NCBI GenBank assembly: GCA_050486545.1
Contig: JBJHDM010000007.1
Coordinates: forward strand, 38,008 to 102,007
DNA length: 64,000 bases
Direction: 5' to 3'
Source of the DNA: DAOMNN01 sp050486545
GTDB lineage: Bacteria > Pseudomonadota > Gammaproteobacteria > Burkholderiales > Rhodocyclaceae
Below the pieces are notes generated by a model that was not told where the DNA came from, ran no database searches, and saw nothing but the letters and a program-made list of their open reading frames with translations. Positions 25,133 to 31,553 of this stretch are shown here, in pieces (the stretch's first letter is position 1; each line of letters starts with the position of its first letter). The position numbers were made by a program, and so were the translations under genes.

Positions 25133-25954
25133 TCAATGAATTCTCTGGGGATGGGAGTACACGCTGTGGCGCTCCCCGCGGGCGAATCCGATCAGCGTGA
25201 CGCCCGCGGCCTGCGCCATGCGCACGGCCATGCCGGTCGGAGCGGACACGGCGGCCACCACGGCAATGCCGACGGCGGCGGCCTTCTGGACGATCTCGTA
25301 GCTGGCCCGGCTGGTCATCAGGACGAATCCGTTGTCGAACGACCCGCCTTGTTGCGCGACGGCACCGATGAGCTTGTCGAGCGCGTTGTGGCGACCCACG
25401 TCCTCGCGCACGAGTTCGACCGCACCGTCCAGTGCACACCATGCCGCACCATGCACCGCGCCGGTCAGGTGAAACAGGTGTTGCATGGCCTCGAGTTCGG
25501 ACTGTGCGCGCAGGAGGGCGCCTGCGGCGACCACGCCCCCGGCACTCACCCTCGCGGCCGGATGACGGATGACCTGGTCGAGGCTCTCGACGCCGCACAG
25601 GCCGCACCCGGTGCGTCCGGCCATCGCCCGACGCCGCTCCCGCAATGCGATGAAGCGCTCGCCAGGCACTCGCATGCGCACTTCGTTGCCCACCGGATGA
25701 TCGACGACCTCGACCTCGTACAGCTCGCGGGCGGAGGAAACGATGCCTTCGCTCAGGCTGAATCCGGTGGCGAAGTCTTCGAGATCCTGGGGCGTGGCAA
25801 GCATCACCGCGTGGGACAAGCCCTCGTAGACCAGCGCGACCGGAACCTCCTCGGCAATCCTGTCTTCGCCGCTGATGGCGCCACCGTCGACCCAGCGCTG
25901 CACCCCATAGGTGCCGTGCGTATCGACCACCGTACCCGCAAGATCGTAGTCCAT
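25133..25954 (-). CDS. fdhD: FdhD-type sulfurtransferase for molybdenum cofactor, head of the pad operon
   Basis: 273-aa FdhD family protein that transfers sulfur to bis-MGD cofactor before insertion into DMSO-reductase-family enzymes. The functional C-x2-C pair is in RTGCGLCGVES near residue 115; other family segments are REDVGRHNALDKLIG and TSRASYEIVQKAA. It ends eight bases before padB and is the first gene after the promoter, so it is most likely dedicated to maturing PadB rather than formate dehydrogenase, of which none is seen here. ATG 25954 has GCGAGG upstream. Confidence 0.92.
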   Translation of the reverse strand: MDYDLAGTVVDTHGTYGVQRWVDGGAISGEDRIAEEVPVALVYEGLSHAVMLATPQDLEDFATGFSLSEGIVSSARELYEVEVVDHPVGNEVRMRVPGERFIALRERRRAMAGRTGCGLCGVESLDQVIRHPAARVSAGGVVAAGALLRAQSELEAMQHLFHLTGAVHGAAWCALDGAVELVREDVGRHNALDKLIGAVAQQGGSFDNGFVLMTSRASYEIVQKAAAVGIAVVAAVSAPTGMAVRMAQAAGVTLIGFARGERHSVYSHPQRIH

Positions 25955-26020
25955 TGCATACCTCGCTACCGATTGCCCAGGCTGCCCGCAAAACCGCGAG
26001 AGTCACAGGGCCTTCAGTTA

Positions 26021-26062
26021 ACGATACAAATTAAACCTACTTGAGTCAATGTTTTTGTATCG
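26021..26062 (-). promoter_or_regulatory. pad operon promoter framed by a perfect inverted repeat (candidate PaaX-type operator)
   Basis: On the minus strand a -35 TTGACT (26049-26044) and a -10 TATCGT (26026-26021) are separated by 17 bases. Inverted 9-bp arms CGATACAAA (26022-26030) and TTTGTATCG (26054-26062), centres 32 bp apart (three helical turns), overlap the -10 and lie just upstream of the -35. This is where a repressor encoded by the divergent paaX-type gene would bind. Confidence 0.7.
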
Positions 26063-26238
26063 GATTTGAGGAAATTATTGGTGATCCAATGATTGTGCAA
26101 TGCACCACGATAGTGCGCCCAATATCGGGATTCGTCGTGATTTGTTTGCGATCAAAGGCCGACACAGTCGCGACGGTCCGGGATAGAATAGAAACGCATT
26201 CCCCCGACATCACACAACGGCCGACGCAAATCGACAGA

Positions 26239-27195
26239 ATGAAGAGCCGCTTTATCGATCAGTGGATCAAGGACTACCTGGCCCAGCGCCGCGTGCGCGC
26301 CAACTCCCTGATCATTACCGTATACGGCGACTTCATCGCTCCCCATGGCGGCACCGTCTGGCTCGGCAGCTTCATCCGCCTGGTGGAACCGCTCGGTCTG
26401 AACGAGCGCATGGTCCGCACCAGTGTCTATCGGCTGTCCCAGGACAAGTGGCTGGTGTCCGAGCAGATCGGGCGCAAGAGCTATTACAGCCTCACCGCCT
26501 CGGGACGGCGACGCTTCGAGCATGCCTACCGCCGCATCTACTACGTGCCCGACGAACGCTGGGACGGCGAATGGCAGATGGTGATCCTGCCGACGACGCT
26601 GGCCGCACCGCAACGCGACGCGCTACGCAAGGAACTGTCGTGGGCGGGCTACGGAACGGTCGCACCGGGTGTACTCGCCCATCCGTCGAGCGATACGGAC
26701 ACCTTGCTGGAAATCCTCCAGGAGACAGGGACGCACGACAAGGCCGTGACCATGACTGCACGCAGTCTCGGCGCATTGTCGAGCCGGCCGCTGCAGGATC
26801 TCGCGCGCGAGTGCTGGAATCTCGAGGCCATCGACGCGACCTACCGGGAGTTCAGCGACCGGTTGCGCCCGGCGCTGCGCGCGCTGCGTACGGCACGAAG
26901 CCTGGACCCCGAGCAGTGCTTCCAGGTCCAGACGCTGGTCATGCACGATTTCCGCCGCGCGCTGCTGCACGACCCCCAATTGCCGGAGCAGCTCATGCCC
27001 AGCGACTGGAGTGGCCTCGTGGCGCGTCAGTTGTGCCGTGAGCTCTACCGGCTGACCTACCGACTTGCGCAGCAACACCTGATGGCGGTGTGCGAAACCC
27101 CGAACGGCCCGCTCCCACCCGCCGCTCCGTACTTCTACGAGCGCTTCGGCGGCCTGGAGCGTGAGGCGGACGTTCCGGAACTCGAGGCAGGCTGA
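26239..27195 (+). CDS. PaaX-family transcriptional regulator
   Basis: 318-aa PaaX-type regulator. The N-terminal winged helix (LIITVYGDFIAPHGGTVWLGSFIRL in two pieces, then RMVRTSVYRLSQDKWL) is followed by the PaaX central and C-terminal domains (RRIYYVPDERWDGEWQMV). PaaX proteins repress phenylacetate genes and are released by phenylacetyl-CoA. Here it is divergent from the fdhD-pad operon, so it likely controls anaerobic phenylacetate use. ATG 26239 gives the usual N-terminus; the frame is open further upstream but lacks support. No strong ribosome site is visible. Confidence 0.88.
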   Translation: MKSRFIDQWIKDYLAQRRVRANSLIITVYGDFIAPHGGTVWLGSFIRLVEPLGLNERMVRTSVYRLSQDKWLVSEQIGRKSYYSLTASGRRRFEHAYRRIYYVPDERWDGEWQMVILPTTLAAPQRDALRKELSWAGYGTVAPGVLAHPSSDTDTLLEILQETGTHDKAVTMTARSLGALSSRPLQDLARECWNLEAIDATYREFSDRLRPALRALRTARSLDPEQCFQVQTLVMHDFRRALLHDPQLPEQLMPSDWSGLVARQLCRELYRLTYRLAQQHLMAVCETPNGPLPPAAPYFYERFGGLEREADVPELEAG

Positions 27196-27207
27196 GCCCG
27201 TCTCGAG

Positions 27208-27220
27208 CGTATCCGATACG
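27208..27220. other. 13-bp GTATC palindrome between convergent paaX and ferredoxin genes
   Basis: CGTATCCGATACG followed by TTTTCTT. It may act as a short bidirectional terminator (5-bp stem, 3-base loop) or as a binding site: its GTATC halves resemble the arms of the inverted repeat at the pad promoter. I cannot choose between these. Confidence 0.4.
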
Positions 27221-27290
27221 TTTTCTTCCAGGTATTCTAATTATTCTGTGTCTAATCCGGCGGGCCTGGCCAGGCCGGGTGAACCGCCGT

Positions 27291-27488
27291 TCAGGCGGGG
27301 AGCGGCTCCACCGCGTCGACCGGGCATACTTCGATGCATTGCGGTGTGTCGTAGTAGCCGACGCACTCGGCACAGCGCGTGGGGTCGATGACGCACTCTT
27401 CCTCGGAAACGAGCTTGATGGCCTCGGTCGGGCATTCCGGCAAGCAGACATCGCAACAGATACATTTCTTGTTGATCATCATCGCCAT
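27291..27488 (-). CDS. 2[4Fe-4S] ferredoxin of the kor unit
   Basis: 65-aa ferredoxin of the YfhL/Alvin type. First motif CICCDVCLPECP near residue 9; second motif in CAECVGYYDTPQCIEVCP with an extended insertion between the second and third cysteines, typical of Thauera/Allochromatium ferredoxins. ATG 27488 has a strong GGAGGGGG site. In Thauera a ferredoxin coupled to 2-oxoglutarate:ferredoxin oxidoreductase donates to benzoyl-CoA reductase; here it lies right after korB, 34 bases apart, so the same partnership is likely. It is a second ferredoxin besides BzdM. Confidence 0.9.
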   Translation of the reverse strand: MAMMINKKCICCDVCLPECPTEAIKLVSEEECVIDPTRCAECVGYYDTPQCIEVCPVDAVEPLPA

Positions 27489-27522
27489 GGCGTCCCCCTC
27501 CAGTGATCGTATCGGTATCGCG

Positions 27523-28368
27523 TCACTGTCCGACCACGAATCCTGCCTCGAGTTCGTCCACGTGGAAGGTCGCCGCGGGCTCGTAGCGGAACGGAGCGCG
27601 ATTTCCCTTGTATAGCACTTTGCCGACGTTGAATCCATCGTCGGTCATCAGTCGCCTGGCTGCGCGTGCCGGATCGTCGGTGAAATCGACCGGTGCGGTG
27701 CGCACGACGCGCTTCCATTCCTGCTGCTCGGGTCGGAAGGTCACGCAGGGACTCAGTACCTGAATGAGCGAGAAGCCCGGGTGGCGCACACCCTCGACGA
27801 TCATCTCCGCGACGTTCTTCGGATCGCTGCTCGAACAGCGCGCGATGAAGTTCGCACCGGCCGCCAAGGCGACGACCAGCGGATGGAAGGGGTTGATGCC
27901 GGCCCCTTCCGGGGTCAGCTTGCTGCCATCCCAGTCCGGTGCAGTGGTCGGCGAAGCCTGCCCCTTGGTCATGCCATAGACCTGGTTGTCCATCACCACA
28001 TAGGTCAGGTCGACGTTGCGACGGCAGGCATGAAGGAAGTGATTGCCACCGATCGAGAACCCGTCTCCGTCCCCGCCTGTGACGAGCACGGTCAGATCGG
28101 GCCGCGCCAGCTTCAGCCCGGTTGCGATCGGCAGGGCGCGACCATGCACGCCGTGAAATCCATAGACGCTGGTATAGGCCGGGATCCGGGACGAGCATCC
28201 GATGCCCGACACCACGGCCACCTCCTCGGGCGGCAACTGCATCGCCGCGAGCGCCCGGGTCACCGCCGCGAGGACGGAAAAATCGCCACAACCGGCACAC
28301 CAGATCGGCTTCACGCCGGACTTGTAGTCCTTCGCGGTCAGCGGAGCAGCCTTTGCGCAGGTATCCAT
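27523..28368 (-). CDS. korB: 2-oxoglutarate:ferredoxin oxidoreductase beta subunit
   Basis: 281-aa TPP-binding beta subunit. KPIWCAGCGDFSVL near the N-terminus supplies cluster/TPP contacts, and the TPP-Mg motif is GDGDGFSIGGNHF with VVMDNQVYGMTKGQ after it, as in KorB/OorB proteins. It decarboxylates a 2-oxoacid, most likely 2-oxoglutarate, to the CoA ester and reduces ferredoxin. It starts two bases after korA. Substrate specificity is inferred from the close resemblance to Kor and from the aromatic context; pyruvate or branched-chain 2-oxoacids are less likely. Confidence 0.88.
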   Translation of the reverse strand: MDTCAKAAPLTAKDYKSGVKPIWCAGCGDFSVLAAVTRALAAMQLPPEEVAVVSGIGCSSRIPAYTSVYGFHGVHGRALPIATGLKLARPDLTVLVTGGDGDGFSIGGNHFLHACRRNVDLTYVVMDNQVYGMTKGQASPTTAPDWDGSKLTPEGAGINPFHPLVVALAAGANFIARCSSSDPKNVAEMIVEGVRHPGFSLIQVLSPCVTFRPEQQEWKRVVRTAPVDFTDDPARAARRLMTDDGFNVGKVLYKGNRAPFRYEPAATFHVDELEAGFVVGQ

Positions 28369-28370
28369 GA

Positions 28371-30104
28371 TCAGTTCCTCCAGTCGGCCAGCTTTTCGAA
28401 GACCTCACCGGGACGTACCGGCAGGGGTCCTGGATGGTGCAGGGCACGCACCTCGCCGGGCAGGTCGTAATGCGCCCTCAGATAGCGGTAGAACTGGCCG
28501 CCGTGGGTCTGTTCGACGACGAGCACGCGGCGCACGCCGGCCAGCGCCGCATCCAGTTGCGCAGTCTGCAGCGGTGCGATCAGGCGCAGCGCGACCATCC
28601 TCGCCCGCCCGCCCGTGTGGCGCCAGCGCGCCAGTGCTTCGCGCACCGGACCGGTGCACGAGCCCCAGGTCAGCACCGCGGTGTCGGCTTCGCCGTCGTC
28701 GTCGATCTCCGCCCAGTGTTCGCCGTATGCATGGTCGGAGAGCTTGCGCAACCGCTTGTCGAGCTGTTCGCGATGATGCGAAGCCTGCGACGACGGATAG
28801 CCGGTTTCGCTGTGCGTGAGGCCGTCGGCGGTATACGCGCCGCCCGCCATGCCCGGCACCGCCATCGGCGAAACGCCGGAGGCGGTGATCGCATAACGGC
28901 GATACTCGCCCGCCTCGAGCGTTTGCGTATCGGGCTTTTCACGCTGGCCGATGAAGGCGATCGATGCGGTGCGGGGAATGACCGCGCGCGCCTGGCCCAT
29001 CGCCTGGTCGGACAGCACGATCGCCGCGGTCTGCAGCGCCTCGGCCAGATGGACCGCCCACTGGGTCGTGAACAGGCAGTCGCCGACCGAAGTGGGCGCG
29101 AGCACGAGGTGCGGCGCGTCGCCATGCAGGCCGTAGATCGCGATGTTCAGGTCGCTCTGCTCGGACTTGGTCGGAATCCCGGTCGACGGGCCGCCACGCA
29201 TGACATTGACGACGACGATCGGCACCTCGGCGGCGACCGCCATGCCCAGCGATTCGGTCATCAGCGCCAGACCCGGTCCGGAGGTGGCCGTCAGTGCCGG
29301 TACACCGCCGTAGGATGCACCGATGATCTGGTTGATCGAAGCGAGTTCGTCCTCGGCCTGCACGAGCACGCCGCCCACCTTGGGCAAGGCCGGCGCGAGC
29401 CATTCGAGCACCTCGGTGGCCGGGGTGATCGGATAGGCCGCTACGAAACGCACGCCGCCACGCAGCGCGCCCATTCCTGCGGCCTCGTTGCCGGTGATGC
29501 TCCAGCGATCGCTCGGGGTCTGCATCGGCCGCTCGAGACGTGGGACGGCCGGAAATCCTTCCGCTGCGTTCATCCCCTCCCGATAGGCCTCGATACTGGC
29601 CTGGATCGCCGCCTCGCCCTTGCGCCGCAGGTGTTCGCGCAGCACCGACAGCATGGTCTCGTCGTCCAGCCCGATCATCGCGCCGATCGCCCCGAGGGCG
29701 ACCATGTTCGGCCGGCCGCCCTCGATCTCCTTGGCCAGTGCCTTCATCGGCAGGGCCACCTGGCGGGCCCCCATGGCGGCGATCTTGGGCGGGACTTCGC
29801 CCTCGTCCGGATCGCACAGAATGACGCTTTCGGGACCGAGCGGAATCTCGGCCGCGAAGCGATCGATATTTTCCCAGTCGATCGCGGCGAGCACGTGGTA
29901 GCCGTCATCGTGGGAAGAGACCGGTTCGGCTGACAGCCGGATCATCGAGGCCGCCTCGCCGCCCCGGATCTGGGGTCCCGACGATCGGGTCATGTAGGCG
30001 TACCAGCCTGCCCGTGCCGCCGCCTCGAGTAACAATCCGCCGGCCGTGACGACGCCGGCCCCGCCACTTCCGGCGATCACCAAGGAAACCGTTTGTCCCC
30101 GCAT
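28371..30104 (-). CDS. korA: 2-oxoglutarate:ferredoxin oxidoreductase fused gamma-alpha subunit
   Basis: 577-aa fusion. Residues 1-180 are the gamma domain (VIAGSGGAGVVTAGGLL, then SSGPQIRGGEAASMIRL). From about 200 it is the alpha domain (FVAAYPITPATEVLEWL and LTATSGPGLALMTES), with a transketolase C-terminal domain. The two-gene korAB layout with a gamma-alpha fusion is the one I recall for Thauera. ATG 30104 is preferred to ATG 30110 because GGGAGA abuts the latter. A 21-bp palindrome lies 80 bases upstream. It supplies reduced ferredoxin while running an anaerobic TCA step. Confidence 0.9.
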   Translation of the reverse strand: MRGQTVSLVIAGSGGAGVVTAGGLLLEAAARAGWYAYMTRSSGPQIRGGEAASMIRLSAEPVSSHDDGYHVLAAIDWENIDRFAAEIPLGPESVILCDPDEGEVPPKIAAMGARQVALPMKALAKEIEGGRPNMVALGAIGAMIGLDDETMLSVLREHLRRKGEAAIQASIEAYREGMNAAEGFPAVPRLERPMQTPSDRWSITGNEAAGMGALRGGVRFVAAYPITPATEVLEWLAPALPKVGGVLVQAEDELASINQIIGASYGGVPALTATSGPGLALMTESLGMAVAAEVPIVVVNVMRGGPSTGIPTKSEQSDLNIAIYGLHGDAPHLVLAPTSVGDCLFTTQWAVHLAEALQTAAIVLSDQAMGQARAVIPRTASIAFIGQREKPDTQTLEAGEYRRYAITASGVSPMAVPGMAGGAYTADGLTHSETGYPSSQASHHREQLDKRLRKLSDHAYGEHWAEIDDDGEADTAVLTWGSCTGPVREALARWRHTGGRARMVALRLIAPLQTAQLDAALAGVRRVLVVEQTHGGQFYRYLRAHYDLPGEVRALHHPGPLPVRPGEVFEKLADWRN

Positions 30105-30185
30105 TCGCATTCTCCCGTCTGGCCCGTCCGCTCGATGCGGCGCACACACGCCGCATGCATGCTAACCGTAGCAGACATTTTGCTG

Positions 30186-30206
30186 GATGTCCAACTATTG
30201 GACATC
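30186..30206 (-). promoter_or_regulatory. Perfect 21-bp palindrome in the kor leader region (candidate MarR operator)
   Basis: Two perfect 9-bp arms, GATGTCCAA and TTGGACATC, around a CTA centre. On the kor strand its TTGGAC half could serve as a -35 with TACGGT 18 bases downstream. MarR proteins bind such palindromes, and a MarR gene lies 0.8 kb away. A related TTCCAAC/TTTGG stretch occurs before the aldehyde oxidoreductase gene at 31499-31512. Confidence 0.65.
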
Positions 30207-30271
30207 AATTGCACGCCGGGGAGAAAACCTGTTCTTGTCGGGACTCCGCAGCAGGGCCGGTCGCGTTCGGT

Positions 30272-30760
30272 TCAGCCCAGCAGGGTTGCGATCCTTTCCT
30301 GAAACTTGTCGGCCTTGTGTGGACTGATGTTCGCGCGGATCATTGCCTGCAGCTTTTCAGCCTCGCGCCGTAATTCGTCACGGTCGCGGGCGTTATCGAC
30401 CTTGACGGCGAAGAAGTCGGCATCCGGGCCGATCGCGTCCATGAGCAGGACGGTGATCTCTCGCTTGACCTCCTTGAGATCGGCTTCACGCCCGCCACCG
30501 CCTCCACCAAGCCCCTCCGCCTGGGCGGGTGCCGATGCCGCCGCCGTCTCCGTCGCGACGATGAAACCGCCTTCGATCAGGGCGTTCAGGTGCTCCTCCG
30601 CTTCTTCGGGCACGGGATGATTGGCGAGCAGTTCGCCGGCGGTGCGACGCCCGTCGATCATGATCAACAGGCTGCGCTGCCGCGCCGGGACACGGCGCGT
30701 ACGCGAAGCGATTTCCTCCTGCCCGAGTTCGGTCTTCGCCAGAATGCTTCTCGGATCCAT
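30272..30760 (-). CDS. Hypothetical protein upstream of kor, possible winged-helix N-terminus
   Basis: 162-aa protein I cannot place. The first 75 residues (LGQEEIASRTRRVPARQRSL, IDGRRTAGELL, then EEHLNALIEGGFIV) have the rhythm of a small winged-helix or PilZ-partner domain. A glycine-rich linker (EGLGGGGGGRE) near residue 90 leads to a charged helical C-terminus (DELRREAEKLQAMIRANI). ATG 30760 has GGGGAGAG upstream. It is minus-strand, just before the kor promoter region, and divergent from the MarR gene. No signal peptide or membrane segment. Confidence 0.72.
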   Translation of the reverse strand: MDPRSILAKTELGQEEIASRTRRVPARQRSLLIMIDGRRTAGELLANHPVPEEAEEHLNALIEGGFIVATETAAASAPAQAEGLGGGGGGREADLKEVKREITVLLMDAIGPDADFFAVKVDNARDRDELRREAEKLQAMIRANISPHKADKFQERIATLLG

Positions 30761-30988
30761 TCTTGTGTCTCTCCCCACGAACCTGCATCGGGGTCATGTT
30801 GCGATATGCGAACCCGATGCGCAAGGGTTCTTGCGTCCTGAACGATCGCCGGTTCCACGATTCGGGGAATTGCCCCGCAGAACGGCGCCTCGAAGGTCGC
30901 TCAGACGCTTTGGTCACGGCGCAAACTACGGTAGCATCCGAGGGCCGTTTCGAGACGGCTTCCCGACATGCAGAACGCACGAGAGATC

Positions 30989-31450
30989 ATGACCCAGAAG
31001 AAGACCACGGACCGAAGCAGCCTCGACTTCGGCATCCTTCCCAAGCTGGCCGGCTACCAGCTGCGCATGGCCCAGATCGCCATCTTCCGCGATTTTGCGG
31101 ACTCGGTCGGGGAGTTCGACGTCACCCCCGGCTTGTTTGGCGTACTGGTCATCATCGAAGCGAACCCCGGTCTCAAGCAAAGCGACCTCGCACGCGCGGC
31201 CCACCTGGACCGCTCCACGGTCGTGTCCATCATCGACAATCTCGAACGCCGCAAGCTCGTCGAGCGTCATCCCGCACAGCACGACCGCCGCTCCAACGCG
31301 CTGTTCCTCACCCCTGAGGGGAGCAGCCTGCTCAAGACGCTGAAGCAGCGCGTCAACAGCCACGAAAGGCGTCTCGTCGAACACCTCACCGCAGACGAGC
31401 ACACCACGCTGATCGCACTGCTCAAGAAGATCTTCCCGGAACACCGCTGA
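30989..31450 (+). CDS. MarR-family transcriptional regulator
   Basis: 153-aa MarR protein (a start seven codons earlier at 30968 is possible). The winged helix is clear: LGVL-type helix FGVLVIIEANPGLKQSDLA, recognition segment AHLDRSTVVSIIDNLERRKLVER, and wing DRRSNALFLTPEG. MarR proteins often sense aromatic acids or their CoA esters (for example BadR, CouR). It stands between the kor unit and the aldehyde oxidoreductase gene; palindromes at both suggest it may control one or both. The ligand is unknown. Confidence 0.9.
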   Translation: MTQKKTTDRSSLDFGILPKLAGYQLRMAQIAIFRDFADSVGEFDVTPGLFGVLVIIEANPGLKQSDLARAAHLDRSTVVSIIDNLERRKLVERHPAQHDRRSNALFLTPEGSSLLKTLKQRVNSHERRLVEHLTADEHTTLIALLKKIFPEHR

Positions 31451-31553
31451 CCATCGGTATCCCATCGACACCGTTCATGCACGCAATTTCTGTTTGACTT
31501 CCAACAATTTGGTTGCCACACTACGAGTATTGCAAGATTGCCGGAGTTTCACG

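Noticed and set aside
21988..25200. 1070-aa open frame on the plus strand
   Set aside because: Antisense to padB and padC, which have clear domains; composition is typical of GC-rich shadow frames.
26097..26118. TGCAATGCACCACGATAGTGCG before paaX as a further BzdR operator
   Set aside because: TGCA half-sites are present but not at the six-base spacing seen in the other copies.
26142..26155. TTGTTTGCGATCAA as an FNR box for paaX or pad
   Set aside because: Only one half-site matches the consensus and it lies too far from the pad promoter -10 for class II activation.
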